A DNA stretch of 64,000 bases from Gordonia aichiensis NBRC 108223 (GCF_000332975.1 NZ_BANR01000016.1:1-64000), one strand, 5' to 3'; shown: positions 1 to 10,500, counted from the stretch's first letter. Notes: generated from the letters alone by a model not told the origin. A program made the numbers and translations.

Positions 1-917
1 GAGCGCATCGTCTCCAGGCGCGACTGCAACGTGGAGTGATGTATTCCGAGTGTGCGCGAGGCCTGCCGTACCGTCGCCGAGGCCAACACGGCGTCGACCG
101 TCTCCGACGTCCAAGGGACCTCTCTCATGAGTGAATCCAGCGCTGCGACATCGGGATTCGACGATTCGCCGCGAACGTCGGCGAGGAGATCGATCAACCC
201 GCCGAACTCGTCGGCGCAGATCGATCCCTGCGTGGGTGCGCGGGTGAGGCGGAGCGCGATGGTGGCGGTGCGCAGCGAGTAGGGCAGGTCCTCGATGTGC
301 GCGGTTCCGCCGATCCCGCTGGGAGTTGCCGGTGCGTCGATGGTCGACGCGGGTGCGATGAGCACGTGCAGCGTGCCGTGCGGGGTCGTCATCACATCGC
401 TGGGCCACGGTACGGACTGTGCCCACTGTGCGAAGAGGGGAGCCGCGACCACGCGATAGCGCGTCCCCGCCGACAAGCCAAGGCGCGCAGCGGCTTCACG
501 ACGTCGTTGTTGGTCCACCTGGTCGTCGAGCACGGCATGCATGTCCCTGGTCGCCGCGCTCGAGCCGTGGTCGGTGAATCGGATACGTACCGCGAGCGCC
601 AGGCGTTCGAGGATGATCGCGTCGTTCGGTTGCGCCTGCGCCTCGCGCTCGATCCACACGGTCAGCTCGTCGGACACCCGCTCGGAGGAGATGGCAGGGG
701 GAGTACTCCGCTCGAGTGTCTCGCCCATCGGCGACACCCGCGTGATCTCACCCGCGTGGTCGAGTCCTGCCGGACAGCCCGCCAACGCGGCAGCGGCAGC
801 GAGGAGCCCGTGCACGTTGACCTGCCCGACGATGAGCTCGTCGAAACAGGCGATGACGCGGATGCCGAGGCTGGCGCTCGGGTCGAGCGCCGAGATCCGA
901 CCGAGCAGTTCCTGCAT
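1..917 (-). CDS. PucR/CdaR-type helix-turn-helix regulator (3' end cut by window edge)
   Basis: Open frame of 305 codons running off the left edge, so the C-terminus is missing. The visible end (about residues 255-305) reads DVAALDSLMREVPW, then TSETVDAVLASATVRQASR and LGIHHSTLQSRLETM, the typical PucR C-terminal HTH in which a short 'xxAxxLGIHxxTLxxRL' segment recognises DNA. The upstream part has no domain I can name and is probably a ligand-sensing region. The ATG at 917 is preceded by AGGGGA about 6 nt upstream. It lies just downstream of, and on the same strand as, two hydrolase genes, separated by a GC-rich hairpin, so it may regulate them; that is inference. Family assignment is fairly sure, effector unknown. 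Confidence 0.8.
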   Translation of the reverse strand, partial: MQELLGRISALDPSASLGIRVIACFDELIVGQVNVHGLLAAAAALAGCPAGLDHAGEITRVSPMGETLERSTPPAISSERVSDELTVWIEREAQAQPNDAIILERLALAVRIRFTDHGSSAATRDMHAVLDDQVDQQRRREAAARLGLSAGTRYRVVAAPLFAQWAQSVPWPSDVMTTPHGTLHVLIAPASTIDAPATPSGIGGTAHIEDLPYSLRTATIALRLTRAPTQGSICADEFGGLIDLLADVRGESSNPDVAALDSLMREVPWTSETVDAVLASATVRQASRTLGIHHSTLQSRLETMR

Positions 918-960
918 GAATCCCCTGTTCGTCCTGCCGTGACTTAGGAGGGTATCGCGC

Positions 961-1005
961 CACCGGACCCCGAGCGGCCGTTTGACGACTCGGCCGGGTC
1001 CGGTG
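961..1005 (-). terminator. GC-rich hairpin after the serine hydrolase gene
   Basis: CACCGGACCC (961-970) pairs with GGGTCCGGTG (996-1005), and an inner CGGCCG pair adds to the stem. It sits immediately after the serine hydrolase stop codon and before the PucR gene. There is no T-tract, which is common for actinobacterial terminators. Confidence 0.55.
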
Positions 1006-1015
1006 GCGTGTGTCC

Positions 1016-2212
1016 TCAGCCGCGCAGTGCCCGGTAGACGGCGGTTTCCATGTCGAGATAGCCGCCGACGGAAGCCGGGTCGGCGAACGGGAAGATCTGG
1101 GTCGCCCAGTACCCGCCTATGTGGTTGCGCCGATCGATCCAGTAATAGAGGTTGGCCAGGCCCGCCCAACCGAGCGAGCCCGCGGGCCGTCCGGTCGGTG
1201 CCTCCTCGTCGTTGACCATGAACGAGTACGACCACGACTTCGACTGGCCCGGGAAGAACTCGGCGTCGTTGGACAGCGAGGCGATGACTCCCGGCAGCAT
1301 CTTGACCTTCAGATCACCGAGATGGTTCTGTGCTGCGAACTCGACGGTCTGACTCCGCAGGACCTCCTCACCCGAGTCCGACCGGCCGTCGTTGAGCCAC
1401 ATCCTGATGAACTTCAGGTAGTCCTCCACGGTGGAGATGATGCCGTGGCCACCCATGTGCACCTCGGGTTCGGCGGGCGGCACGAAGTCGTGCAGCGGCC
1501 GCAGCGAGCCGTCGGCCTCACGCTGGTGCATCGTGGCCAGTCGGGAGCGGAGGTCTTCGGTGAGACGGAACGACGAACTGTTCATCCCCAGCGGGGTGAA
1601 GATGCGTTCTTTCATCACGTCGTCGAGTCGCTTGCCGGTGATCGCCTCCACCACCAGCCCGCACCAGTCCATGTTGGTGCCGTACTCCCACTGCGTGCCC
1701 GGATCGAACAACAGCGGTGTGGTCAGCGACTCCATGGTTGCCGTGACAATCGAGGGCTGGCCGTGCTCGGTGGCGAGACGGTTGTAGGTCTCGTTGAAGA
1801 AGTCGTAACCGAATCCGGCCGTGTGCAACAGCAACTGGCGAGTGGTGATGTCGGAGGCCAGCGCGCGCAGAATGGGTTCCCCGGCGTCGTCGAAGCCGTC
1901 GATCACCTGGAGTTCGCCGATCGCGGGCACGTACGCCTTGGCCGGTGCTTCGATGTCGAGATCCCCGGACTCGATGAGTTGTAGCGCCGCGGTCGCCGTC
2001 AACGCCTTGGTGGTGGAGAAGATCGCGAAGGTGGTGTCGGTGGTCATGGGAACGTCGGAGTCGACCGAGCGTTTGCCTGCGGCCCCGAGGTAGATGTTCT
2101 CGCGATCGGTGGTGATACCTGCCACCACTCCGGGGACCGCGGGTACGGCTCCGTTCACCACTTCGGCTGCTGCGGCGGCGACCTTGTCGGCGTCGATCAT
2201 CGGTGCACTCAT
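1016..2212 (-). CDS. beta-lactamase-fold serine hydrolase (esterase/class C-like)
   Basis: 398 residues. The SxxK catalytic motif is S66-T-T-K69 inside [11 protein letters not shown], and the second motif is the tyrosine at Y177 in WEYGTN. A glycine-rich stretch [10 protein letters not shown] follows. Together these match the Beta-lactamase (PF00144) family, whose members outside true beta-lactamases are mostly esterases or D-aminopeptidases; there is no obvious signal peptide, so a cytoplasmic esterase is most likely. ATG at 2212 has AAGGA upstream. It follows the HSL-type hydrolase gene on the same strand with a gap of about 90 nt, suggesting a two-gene catabolic operon. Substrate unknown. 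Confidence 0.85.
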   Translation of the reverse strand: MSAPMIDADKVAAAAAEVVNGAVPAVPGVVAGITTDRENIYLGAAGKRSVDSDVPMTTDTTFAIFSTTKALTATAALQLIESGDLDIEAPAKAYVPAIGELQVIDGFDDAGEPILRALASDITTRQLLLHTAGFGYDFFNETYNRLATEHGQPSIVTATMESLTTPLLFDPGTQWEYGTNMDWCGLVVEAITGKRLDDVMKERIFTPLGMNSSSFRLTEDLRSRLATMHQREADGSLRPLHDFVPPAEPEVHMGGHGIISTVEDYLKFIRMWLNDGRSDSGEEVLRSQTVEFAAQNHLGDLKVKMLPGVIASLSNDAEFFPGQSKSWSYSFMVNDEEAPTGRPAGSLGWAGLANLYYWIDRRNHIGGYWATQIFPFADPASVGGYLDMETAVYRALRG

Positions 2213-2301
2213 CGTGTCGATCCTTTCCTTGGGTGCAATTCATCGCGCTGCGACCGGGTGTGGCCGAAGCGAATGCTCTTGTGTGGGAGTTGTTCAGGGG
2301 C

Positions 2302-3279
2302 TCAATCGGCCAACGTGCGCTCGATCCAGGAGAATCGGGTACGCAACATGGCCTTCGCCAACGCCGTGTGTTGAGCGAAGATGTCGCACGCGTGGAAGGC
2401 GCCCGGCCAGACGTGAAGTTCAGCATTCACTCCCGCGGCCCAGAGGCCTTGCGCGTAGGCGACGGTCTCGTCGCGAAAGATCTCCGCGGTGCCGACGTCG
2501 AGGAAGGCAGGCGGCAACCCGCGCAGATCCCTCGCGCGTGCCGGGGCAGCGTAGGGAGAGACGTCGGCGGTCGCGTAGGCGTCTGCAAGGCTCGCGCGCC
2601 AACCGGTTTCGTTGCTGATCCGATCCCAGACGCCGACGCCGTCGAACTGGTGGGTCGACGCGGTGATGTTGCGGTCGTCGAGCATCGGGTAGACCAGCAG
2701 TTGGGCGCAGATTGTCGGACCGCCCCGGTCGCGCGCGGCGAGTGCCATTCCCGCGGCAAGGCCACCGCCGCAACTGGCTCCGCCGACCATGAGCCGCCCG
2801 ACGTCGACGCCGATCTCGGCGGCACGTCGGGCTGTCCATTCGAGTGCCGCGTACATGTCCTCGCGTGCGTACGGGTCACGATGCTCCGGCGCGAGTCGGT
2901 ATTCGGGGCATACGAGCGTGATACCGAGTCGCTCCACCCATTCGAGATTGATGTCGAGGGCGTTGAACCGGTCACCGAACATGAGTCCGCCGGAATGCGC
3001 GTAGACGATGGCCGGGCGTCGCCCGCTGGCGCGCGGCGAACTGAACACCGATACAACGATCTCGTCGCCGCCGTGACCGTCGATCATGAACTCGCGATGC
3101 TCGACGGCACGCCCGGCCAGAATCTGTTCGATCGGCGGCGATGCGTAGGACTTGCGCATGAAGGCGATGAGATCCGGCGTGATGGTCGGGGGAAAGACGC
3201 CGCCGACGACGGCGAGGCCTGCCTTGAGTTCGGGGTCGAACTCGGGCCGCTCCGTACCGCTCAGCGTGGTCTCTGTCAC
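2302..3279 (-). CDS. HSL-family alpha/beta hydrolase
   Basis: 325 residues from GTG 3279, or 327 from the GTG at 3285; I prefer 3279 because TAGACT (3292-3287) lies 7 nt upstream, as in leaderless genes. The nucleophile elbow is G-A-S-C-G (serine about residue 169), the acid lies in DVGTAEIFRDE, and the catalytic histidine in GAFHACD. The oxyanion motif, normally HGGG in the hormone-sensitive-lipase family, reads HSGG. EYRLAPEH, typical of the family, is intact. Probably a carboxylesterase acting on small esters; likely co-transcribed with the serine hydrolase gene. Confidence 0.85.
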   Translation of the reverse strand: MTETTLSGTERPEFDPELKAGLAVVGGVFPPTITPDLIAFMRKSYASPPIEQILAGRAVEHREFMIDGHGGDEIVVSVFSSPRASGRRPAIVYAHSGGLMFGDRFNALDINLEWVERLGITLVCPEYRLAPEHRDPYAREDMYAALEWTARRAAEIGVDVGRLMVGGASCGGGLAAGMALAARDRGGPTICAQLLVYPMLDDRNITASTHQFDGVGVWDRISNETGWRASLADAYATADVSPYAAPARARDLRGLPPAFLDVGTAEIFRDETVAYAQGLWAAGVNAELHVWPGAFHACDIFAQHTALAKAMLRTRFSWIERTLAD

Positions 3280-3286
3280 GAACACG

Positions 3287-3292
3287 AGTCTA
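3287..3292 (-). promoter_or_regulatory. -10 element (TAGACT), probable leaderless start of the HSL hydrolase gene
   Basis: TAGACT on the minus strand is followed by 7 nt and then GTG at 3279. This matches the TAnnnT -10 consensus at the spacing expected for a transcript that starts at the start codon. Confidence 0.45.
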
Positions 3293-3427
3293 GGTACGCT
3301 GCATCACAGTCGGTACCGCCAGTGCGCCCGGGTTCGGGCGATTCGACCCGCCATGTGGCGGATGAGGCGGGAACGAAATCCGTCACGGCCCGCGAACACA
3401 GGCGGGCGGTGACGGTACGCGGACCCG

Positions 3428-4297
3428 TCAGTAGCTGTGCTCGGGCGCGGGGAAGACTCCCCGGCGCACCTCGTCGGCATAGGTGGCCGCTGCGGTGCGC
3501 AGTTCGCCGCCGACGTCGGCGTAGCGCTTGACGAACCTGGCGGTCTTGCCGTGGGTGAAGCCCGCCATGTCCTGCCAGACGAGTACCTGCGCATCGGTTT
3601 CGTTGCCTGCACCGATGCCGACGGTGGGGATCGTCAGCTTGCGGGTGATCTGGGCGGCGAGTTCTGCCGGCACCATCTCCATGACGACCGCGAACGCGCC
3701 CGCCTCCTGGACCGCGATGGCGTCGGCGATGAGTTGGTCTGCGGCGTCGCCACGGCCCTGGACGCGGAATCCGCCGAGTCCGTTGACACTCTGCGGGGTG
3801 AAACCGATGTGTGCCATGACCGGAATGCCCGCGGCGGTCAGTGTGGCGATCTGGTCGGCAACACGCTCGCCGCCCTCGAGTTTCACTGCATGCGCACCGG
3901 TTTCCTTGAAGAAGCGCACCGCGGTTTCCAACGCCTGCTGAGGACTCGCCTCGTAGCTGCCGAACGGAAGGTCGGCGACGACGAGCGCGTGGGGGGCGCC
4001 ACGGACGACGGCCCGCGCGAGGGGGATCAGCTCGTCGATCGAGACGGGGATGGTGGTGTCGTAGCCGAGGACGACGTTGGCGGCGGAATCGCCGACCAGC
4101 AGAACCGGGATCTGCGCCTCGTCGAAGATGCGGGCAGTCGAGTAGTCGTATGCGGTGAGCATCGACCACTTCTCGCCCTGTTCCTTCATCTGTGCGAGGT
4201 GATGGATGCGGGTGGTGCGTCGACGCGGCGCGGAAGCCGGATCGTCGGAGGCGCCACCGTAGATGGGCGCGTCGGAATGGGGTGCCTGATCGGACAT
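3428..4297 (-). CDS. panB: 3-methyl-2-oxobutanoate hydroxymethyltransferase PanB
   Basis: 289 residues. Transfers a hydroxymethyl group from 5,10-methylene-THF to alpha-ketoisovalerate, the first committed step of pantothenate synthesis. Diagnostic segments are [16 protein letters not shown] near the N-terminus, [38 protein letters not shown] and [17 protein letters not shown], spanning the whole (beta/alpha)8 family. About 35 N-terminal residues are a polar extension, as in related actinobacteria. ATG at 4297 is preceded by a purine-rich GAAGAAAAGAG. Divergent from the CaeA-like gene, the same arrangement as Rv2225/Rv2224c. Confidence 0.96.
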   Translation of the reverse strand: MSDQAPHSDAPIYGGASDDPASAPRRRTTRIHHLAQMKEQGEKWSMLTAYDYSTARIFDEAQIPVLLVGDSAANVVLGYDTTIPVSIDELIPLARAVVRGAPHALVVADLPFGSYEASPQQALETAVRFFKETGAHAVKLEGGERVADQIATLTAAGIPVMAHIGFTPQSVNGLGGFRVQGRGDAADQLIADAIAVQEAGAFAVVMEMVPAELAAQITRKLTIPTVGIGAGNETDAQVLVWQDMAGFTHGKTARFVKRYADVGGELRTAAATYADEVRRGVFPAPEHSY

Positions 4298-4460
4298 CGT
4301 TGTCTCTTTTCTTCCTCGAGTCCCGCTCTGCGGGTACCCGGGCTGTGTTCGGACGCTCTTCAGTGTTCCACCGATACGCTCTCGGGCGACCGGCGATGAA
4401 CGTGTGTTTGCTCACACCTGCGGGTACCGGAATGGACGTCGTGGGCGCGGGATGTGTCAG

Positions 4461-4466
4461 TAGCAT
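4461..4466 (+). promoter_or_regulatory. -10 element (TAGCAT) of the CaeA-like gene
   Basis: TAGCAT followed by CGCGCCA (7 nt) and ATG at 4474. No ribosome binding site is visible before that ATG, consistent with a leaderless mRNA. This decides the start among several in-frame codons further upstream. Confidence 0.5.
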
Positions 4467-4473
4467 CGCGCCA

Positions 4474-6057
4474 ATGACCTGCTCGTCTCGTGGGCCGGCA
4501 CCGGTTCGGCAGCACGCGGCGCCCGGCAGGGTGACGCTCGTGCCGCTGCTGGTCGTTGTGGCGCTCCTCGCGTTCGCCTGCGGTGGACGTGAACCCGACG
4601 ATGCGGACCCCGACGCGTCGATCCGATGGGGGCCGTGCCGAGACGGCGCGGTGATCGGATCGTCGGCGGCACGAGTGGAGTGCGCAACACTCGCCGTCCC
4701 CCTCGACCCTGCGGTTCCGCGGGGCCGCACGATCACGCTCGCGGTGGCGAGGTTGGCTGCGGCGCAGCGAAGCGACGCCACGGTGCTCATCAATCCGGGC
4801 GGGCCGGGGGCCTCGGGAGTCGATTTCCTCCTCGGTGCAGCGGATCGTCTTGCGGCGCAGGGCTTCACCGCCCACAGCGACGTCGTCGCATTCGATCCCC
4901 GCGGCGTGGGCGCGTCGGAGCCACAGATCCGGTGCCGGACCGGAGCAGAACTCGATGCCGAGCGCAACGTCGACCGTGGCGACAGATCCGAGCAGGGGGT
5001 CGCGCAGGCCGAGGCCGCCAATCGCGCGGACGCCCGACGATGCTCGGCGCGGGTCGGCGACGAATTCCTCGGACTCGTCGGCACCTCGCACGTCGTCGAC
5101 GACGTCGAGCGCCTCCGGATCGCTCTCGGGAGGAGTCGAGTCGACTTCATCGGCTTCTCCTATGGGTCGAAGATCGGTCTCGACTACGGGCAGCGCTATC
5201 CGGGAAGGTTGTTCCGTCTGGTTGTCGATGGCGCCGTCGATCCCGCTGCCGACCCGATCGACGCATCGGTCGCCCAGGCCCGCTCGTTTCAGGATGTGTT
5301 CGACGCCTTCGTCCGCGACTGCACCGAGGTGCCCGGTTGTGCGCTCGGTGCGGACCCGGCAGGAGCGCTGGGCAGATACCAGGGCATCGTGCGCGCCCTG
5401 ACGCATCGACCTGCTCCAGCGGGGCCCGGACGTGTGCTGACCTTTCAGTCGGCGGTCGACGGTACGAGCATGGCTCTCTACCGCAACGACCTGTGGCCGA
5501 CCCTGCGTTCAGGACTGGCCGACCTCGCCGCGGGACGAGGAGGCCAGACGTTGATGTCGCTCGCGGACATGCTGGAGGGTCGACGACCCGGCGGAACCTA
5601 CGACAACTCGGCAGACGCGAATCTCGCGATCGGGTGCGCCGATGGCCCACGGATCACCGACCGTCGCTTGGCCGACGACTTCGAGCGCCGACTCCGTGCC
5701 GCGGCCCCGTACTCCGACGACGGACGCGCGACCGGCCGGGCTCCCCTCGACACGTGCGCCTTCTGGCCACCCGCGAGTCAGGCTACGGCTACCGAGGGCC
5801 ACTCGGCGTCGGCCGCGCCGTCGTCGGCGCAACAGGTCGGTCCCGTGGCACCCGCGCCTTTGGTGATCGCGACGACTCACGATCCGGCCACGCCTTATGC
5901 CGTGGGGGAGGCTGTCGCCCGACGCACTCGCGGCACACTGGTCACGGTGGACGGATACGGTCACACATCGGCGTTCCATGGCAACCGGTGCGTGGACGAG
6001 GCCGTCGATCGCTATCTGTCGAATCCCGTAGGATTGAATCGCTCTCTCGCATGCTGA
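4474..6057 (+). CDS. secreted alpha/beta hydrolase, CaeA/TAP-like (probable lipoprotein)
   Basis: 527 residues. A hydrophobic segment ending LLAFACGG looks like a lipoprotein signal with an imperfect lipobox (Cys about residue 32). The core has INPGGPGASG (oxyanion region), DPRGVGASEP, the nucleophile elbow GFSYGS, and near the C-terminus TTHDPATPY (acid) and GYGHTSAFHG (histidine), the pattern of the tripeptidyl-aminopeptidase/TAP-like family (abhydrolase plus PF08386). The M. tuberculosis locus has two such genes (Rv2223c, and caeA = Rv2224c, linked to cell-envelope integrity); only one is present here. The frame is open upstream over panB; the 4474 start is chosen from the promoter. Confidence 0.88.
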   Translation: MTCSSRGPAPVRQHAAPGRVTLVPLLVVVALLAFACGGREPDDADPDASIRWGPCRDGAVIGSSAARVECATLAVPLDPAVPRGRTITLAVARLAAAQRSDATVLINPGGPGASGVDFLLGAADRLAAQGFTAHSDVVAFDPRGVGASEPQIRCRTGAELDAERNVDRGDRSEQGVAQAEAANRADARRCSARVGDEFLGLVGTSHVVDDVERLRIALGRSRVDFIGFSYGSKIGLDYGQRYPGRLFRLVVDGAVDPAADPIDASVAQARSFQDVFDAFVRDCTEVPGCALGADPAGALGRYQGIVRALTHRPAPAGPGRVLTFQSAVDGTSMALYRNDLWPTLRSGLADLAAGRGGQTLMSLADMLEGRRPGGTYDNSADANLAIGCADGPRITDRRLADDFERRLRAAAPYSDDGRATGRAPLDTCAFWPPASQATATEGHSASAAPSSAQQVGPVAPAPLVIATTHDPATPYAVGEAVARRTRGTLVTVDGYGHTSAFHGNRCVDEAVDRYLSNPVGLNRSLAC

Positions 6058-6102
6058 GATCGCCACGCCAAATGCGCAGGTTGTCGAGTTTGACTTATGA
6101 AC

Positions 6103-6118
6103 GTAACACCGATTTAAC
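6103..6118 (+). promoter_or_regulatory. candidate GlnR box upstream of glnA2
   Basis: GTAAC (6103-6107), six bases, TTAAC (6114-6118). This resembles the actinobacterial GlnR consensus gTnAC-n6-GaAAc and keeps the AC-n9-AC core. It is about 25 nt before the glnA2 start and overlaps a possible -10 of a TTGACT (6090-6095) promoter. Functional assignment is inference. Confidence 0.4.
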
Positions 6119-6142
6119 AGGCTACTTCTAATGTCGGCGGTC

Positions 6143-7483
6143 ATGGATCGCCAAAAGGAATTCGTGCTGCGGACCCTCGAAGAGCGCGACATCCGATTCG
6201 TGCGTCTCTGGTTCACCGACGTCCTGGGATATCTGAAATCCGTGGCGATCGCTCCGGCCGAACTGGAAGGCGCGTTCTCAGAGGGTATCGGGTTCGACGG
6301 CTCTGCCATCGAAGGCTTCTCCCGTGTCTCCGAGGCCGACACCGTTGCCAGGCCCGACCCGTCGACGTTCCAGATCCTCCCGTGGACGACGTCGTCGGGC
6401 AGGCACCATTCGGCCAGGATGTTCTGTGACATCGTGATGCCCGACGGCACGCCGAGCTGGGCCGACTCGCGACACGTCCTGCGTCGTCAACTCAACAAGG
6501 CCGCAGACCAGGGGTTCAGTTGCTACGTGCACCCCGAGATCGAGTTCTTCCTTCTCAAGGAGGCCCCGCTCGACGGTAGCGTGCCCACACCCGCCGACAG
6601 CGGCGGCTATTTCGATCAGGCCGTCCACGACGCCGCGCCCAACTTCCGTCGGCACGCGATCGAGGCGCTGGAGTCGATGGGGATCTCCGTCGAGTTCTCT
6701 CACCACGAGGGTGCGCCCGGCCAGCAGGAGATCGACCTGCGTTATGCCGACGCGCTGTCGATGGCCGACAACGTGATGACGTTCCGGTACCTGATCAAGG
6801 AGGTCGCGATCGGCGAAGGTGTCTGGGCCACCTTCATGCCCAAGCCCTTCAGCGATCATCCCGGGTCGGCGATGCATACCCACATGAGTCTGTTCGAGGG
6901 CGACACCAACGCCTTCCACAACCCTGACGACCCGATGCAGTTGTCGGAGACCGGCAAGAAGTTCATCGCGGGAATCCTGCACCACGCCAACGAGATCAGC
7001 GCGGTCACCAATCAGTGGGTCAACAGCTACAAGCGTCTGATCTACGGCGGCGAGGCTCCGACCGCAGCCACCTGGGGCGGCGCAAACCGCTCTGCGCTGG
7101 TCCGCTTGCCGCTGTACACGCCGAACAAGGCGTCGTCGCGACGCGTCGAGGTACGCAGCCCCGATTCCGCGTGCAACCCCTATCTGACCTTCGCGGTACT
7201 GCTGGCCGCCGGGCTGAAGGGGATCGTCGAAGACTACGAATTGCCTGACGAGGCCGAGGACGACGTGTGGGCGCTCACGCCGGCTGAGCGTCGGGCGATG
7301 GGCTACAAGGAACTGCCCGGAAGCCTCGCCGACGCGTTGCACCAGATGGAGAAGTCGGAGCTGTTGGCCGAGACGCTCGGCGAGCACGTCTTCGACTACT
7401 TCCTGCGTAACAAGTGGGCAGAGTGGGACAACTATCGCAGTCTGGTCACCCCATTCGAACTGAGGAACTACCTCCCGCTGTGA
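6143..7483 (+). CDS. glnA2: glutamine synthetase GlnA2 (type I)
   Basis: 446 residues from ATG 6143; an upstream in-frame ATG at 6131 would add four residues, but M. tuberculosis GlnA2 begins exactly at MDRQKEFVLRTL. Glutamate-ammonia ligase family, with the beta-grasp N-domain (GFDGSAIEGFSRVSEADT), metal and substrate residues HPEIEFFL and QQEIDLRY, and SALVRLPLYTPNKASSRRVE near the active site. Where GlnA1 carries the adenylylated tyrosine, this protein reads EDDVWALTPAERR, with no tyrosine, so GlnE probably does not modify it at that position. Just upstream of glnE, as in Rv2222c-Rv2221c. Confidence 0.95.
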   Translation: MDRQKEFVLRTLEERDIRFVRLWFTDVLGYLKSVAIAPAELEGAFSEGIGFDGSAIEGFSRVSEADTVARPDPSTFQILPWTTSSGRHHSARMFCDIVMPDGTPSWADSRHVLRRQLNKAADQGFSCYVHPEIEFFLLKEAPLDGSVPTPADSGGYFDQAVHDAAPNFRRHAIEALESMGISVEFSHHEGAPGQQEIDLRYADALSMADNVMTFRYLIKEVAIGEGVWATFMPKPFSDHPGSAMHTHMSLFEGDTNAFHNPDDPMQLSETGKKFIAGILHHANEISAVTNQWVNSYKRLIYGGEAPTAATWGGANRSALVRLPLYTPNKASSRRVEVRSPDSACNPYLTFAVLLAAGLKGIVEDYELPDEAEDDVWALTPAERRAMGYKELPGSLADALHQMEKSELLAETLGEHVFDYFLRNKWAEWDNYRSLVTPFELRNYLPL

Positions 7484-7502
7484 TTCGCGGTGGCCGGGAC
7501 GC

Positions 7503-7508
7503 TATTTT
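7503..7508 (+). promoter_or_regulatory. -10 element (TATTTT) of glnE
   Basis: TATTTT followed by 7 nt and GTG at 7516, in the short gap after glnA2. An overlapping TAGGGT lies at 7510-7515 but is too close to the start. Suggests glnE has its own leaderless promoter besides any read-through from glnA2. Confidence 0.45.
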
Positions 7509-7515
7509 CTAGGGT

Positions 7516-10500
7516 GTGACAACACTTCGAGGTCGTGGCGGCGTACCGGCAGTGGGGCGGCTGGGCCTGCTCGATCCCGACGCTGAGAAGAACCTGTCCG
7601 ACCTCGGTTGGAACAACGAGGAGTCGGTCGACCTCCTGTGGTCGCTGTCGCGCTCTCCCGACGCGGATCTCGCGCTGCGTGCAATCGTCCGGTTGCGGGC
7701 ACAGTTGGGCGACGACTGGTCGGAAGTCGACGATCTGCTGCGTACCGACAAGGGTTTCCGCGGTCGGTTCCTCGCGGTGCTCGGATCGTCGGACGCCCTC
7801 GGCGATCACATGGTGGCCGAGCCGGAGGCGTGGCGGCGTCTGATTCCAGCGCAACTCCCGGATACCGAGGAGATCAACCGACAGATGCTCGCCGCTGTCG
7901 ACGCGGTCGCCGAACCCGGCGAGATCGAGCGCGGCAACAAGATTTTTCGTGCGGGGTTCAGCGGCCCGAAGGCCGTCGTTGCGCTGCGGGCCGCCTACCG
8001 CAACCTCGTCTTGCAGGTCGCGGCCCACGATGTGGCGTCGACGGTCGAGGACGAGCCTGTCATCTGGTTTCCCGAGATCGGCGCGCTGCTCGCCGACCTC
8101 GCCGATGCCGCGTTGACCGCTGCGTTGGCTGTCGCGTTCCGAGAGGTGTGTGGCGACCAACCGATCCCGGTGCGGCTCGCGGTGATCGCGATGGGCAAAT
8201 GTGGCGCGCGAGAGCTCAACTACGTCAGCGACGTCGACGTGGTGTTCGTCAGCGAACCGGCCGACGGGACGTCGGCACGCATCGCGGGTGAGATGATGCG
8301 CGTCGGCTCGTTGGCGTTCTTCGAGGTCGACGCCGCGCTGCGCCCCGAGGGAAAATCCGGCGCCCTCACCCGCACGCTCGATTCGCATGTCGCGTACTAC
8401 AACCGGTGGGCCAAGACGTGGGAGTTCCAGGCGCAGTTGAAAGCCCGGCCGATGACCGGGGACATGGAACTCGGACAGCGCTATCACGACGCCATCAACC
8501 CGATGGTGTGGCAGGCCTCCGAGCGCGATGACTTCGTCCCCGAAGTCCAGGCGATGCGGCGCCGTGTGGAATCGCTTGTGCCCGAACAGGAACGTGACCG
8601 GAACCTGAAACTCGGCAGTGGCAGCATCCGCGATGTCGAGTTCGCTGTGCAGATGCTGCAGATGGTCCATGGCCGCGTCGACGAGACGCTGCGGGTGCGC
8701 GCGACAGTCGACGCGCTCTCCGCGTTGACCGCAGGCGGTTACGTGGGACGCGACGACGGCGCCAATCTCAACGCGTCGTATCAGTTCCTGCGCCTACTCG
8801 AACATCGCCTGCAGTTGCAGCGCATGTCGCGCACGCACCTGCTCCCGGAGTTCGACGACGACAACAACATGCGGTGGCTGGCGCGCGCCGCGCATATCCG
8901 GCGGGAGGGCGATCTCGACGCGACGTCGGTGTTGCGCAGGCAGATCAAGCACCAGAGCCTCCGGGTGCGACGCCTGCACCAGAAGCTGTTCTACCGGCCG
9001 CTGCTCGAAGCCGCGGTGCGCTTCGACACCACGGAGCTGACGCTGACCGACGAGTCCGCGATGCGCCGTCTGTCAGCACTCGGTTATGCACAACCCGAGC
9101 GTGCGTTGAGCCACATCCGAGCCTTGGCGTCGGTGTCGGGTAGACGTGGTCAGGTGCAGCGGTTGATCCTGCCGCAGCTGCTCGAGTACATCGGGGACAC
9201 ACCGGATTCCGATGCGGGCCTGCTGAACTACCGCAGGCTCTGCGACGTGATGGACAACGATTGGTTTCTGCGTCTGTTGCGCGATGACGGCGTCGTCGCG
9301 GCGCGTCTGATGCATGTGCTCGGCACGTCGGAGTTCATCGCGAACCTACTGATGCGTTCGCCGGAGGTCATCAACCTCTACACCGACGGTCCCGACGGTC
9401 CGCGGCTGTGTGAGGTACGGCCAGAGGACGTCGCCAAAGGACTGGTGGCGTCGACGGTGCGACAACCGGATCTGCGTCGCGCAGTGGCCGCGGCACGGTC
9501 GCATCGTCGCGCCGAACTGGCACGTATCGCCTCGGCGGACGTTCTCGGTCTGCTCGACGTCCCGCAGGTGTGTGAGGCACTGTCGAGCGTGTGGGCAGCA
9601 GTCCTCAACGCGGCGTTGAAATTTGCGATCCAGGACTCCGAGCGCGTCGAGTCTCGCACTGCGCCCGCGCGTATCGCAGTGATCGGAATGGGCAGACTCG
9701 GCGGCGGTGAACTCGGCTACGGCTCGGATGCCGACGTGCTCTTCGTATGCCAACCCAATCCGGGCGAGGACGAGACCAAGGCCGTGCGGTGGGCGCAGAC
9801 CATCGCCGAGGTGGTCCGGTCGATGCTCGGCTCACCCAGCGACGACCCGCCGCTGATCGTCGACACCGGTCTGCGCCCCGAAGGTCGCAACGGGCCGGTC
9901 GTACGCACACTCGCCGCCTATGCCGCGTATTACGAGCAGTGGGCACAACCGTGGGAGGTGCAGGCGCTGCTGCGGGCGCACCAGGTCGCCGGAGACGAGG
10001 AACTCGGAATCGAGTTCCTGCACATGGCCGATCGCATCCGTTATCCGCAGGGCGGTGTCTCCAACGATGCGGTCAAAGAGATCCGGCGTATCAAGGCACG
10101 CGTCGACGCCGAGCGGCTGCCGCGCGGAGCCGATCCGGCAACGCACACCAAGCTCGGTCGTGGCGGTCTCGCCGACATCGAGTGGACCGTGCAGTTGTTG
10201 CAGCTGAAGTATGCACATCGCTATCTGTCACTGCACAACACATCCACGCTGCAGTCGCTCGACGCGATCGGGTCGGCGGAACTGCTCGCCGAGGACGACG
10301 TCGCGCTGCTCAAGGATGCGTGGATCACCGCCACCAAGGCCCGTAACAGTCTGGTGCTGGTGCGTGGCAAGCCGATCGATCAGCTCCCCGGTCCGGGAAA
10401 GCAGTTGCGGCAGATAGCGTTTGCTGCGGGCTGGCCGGAGGATCAGGCCGCGGAGTTCCTCGATCACTACCTCCGGGTCACCCGCCGCGCCAAAGCCGTT

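Noticed and set aside
3304..3612. 102-codon minus frame between the HSL gene and panB
   Set aside because: Mostly overlaps panB in another frame and lacks recognisable sequence; the remainder of the 140-bp gap holds no gene.
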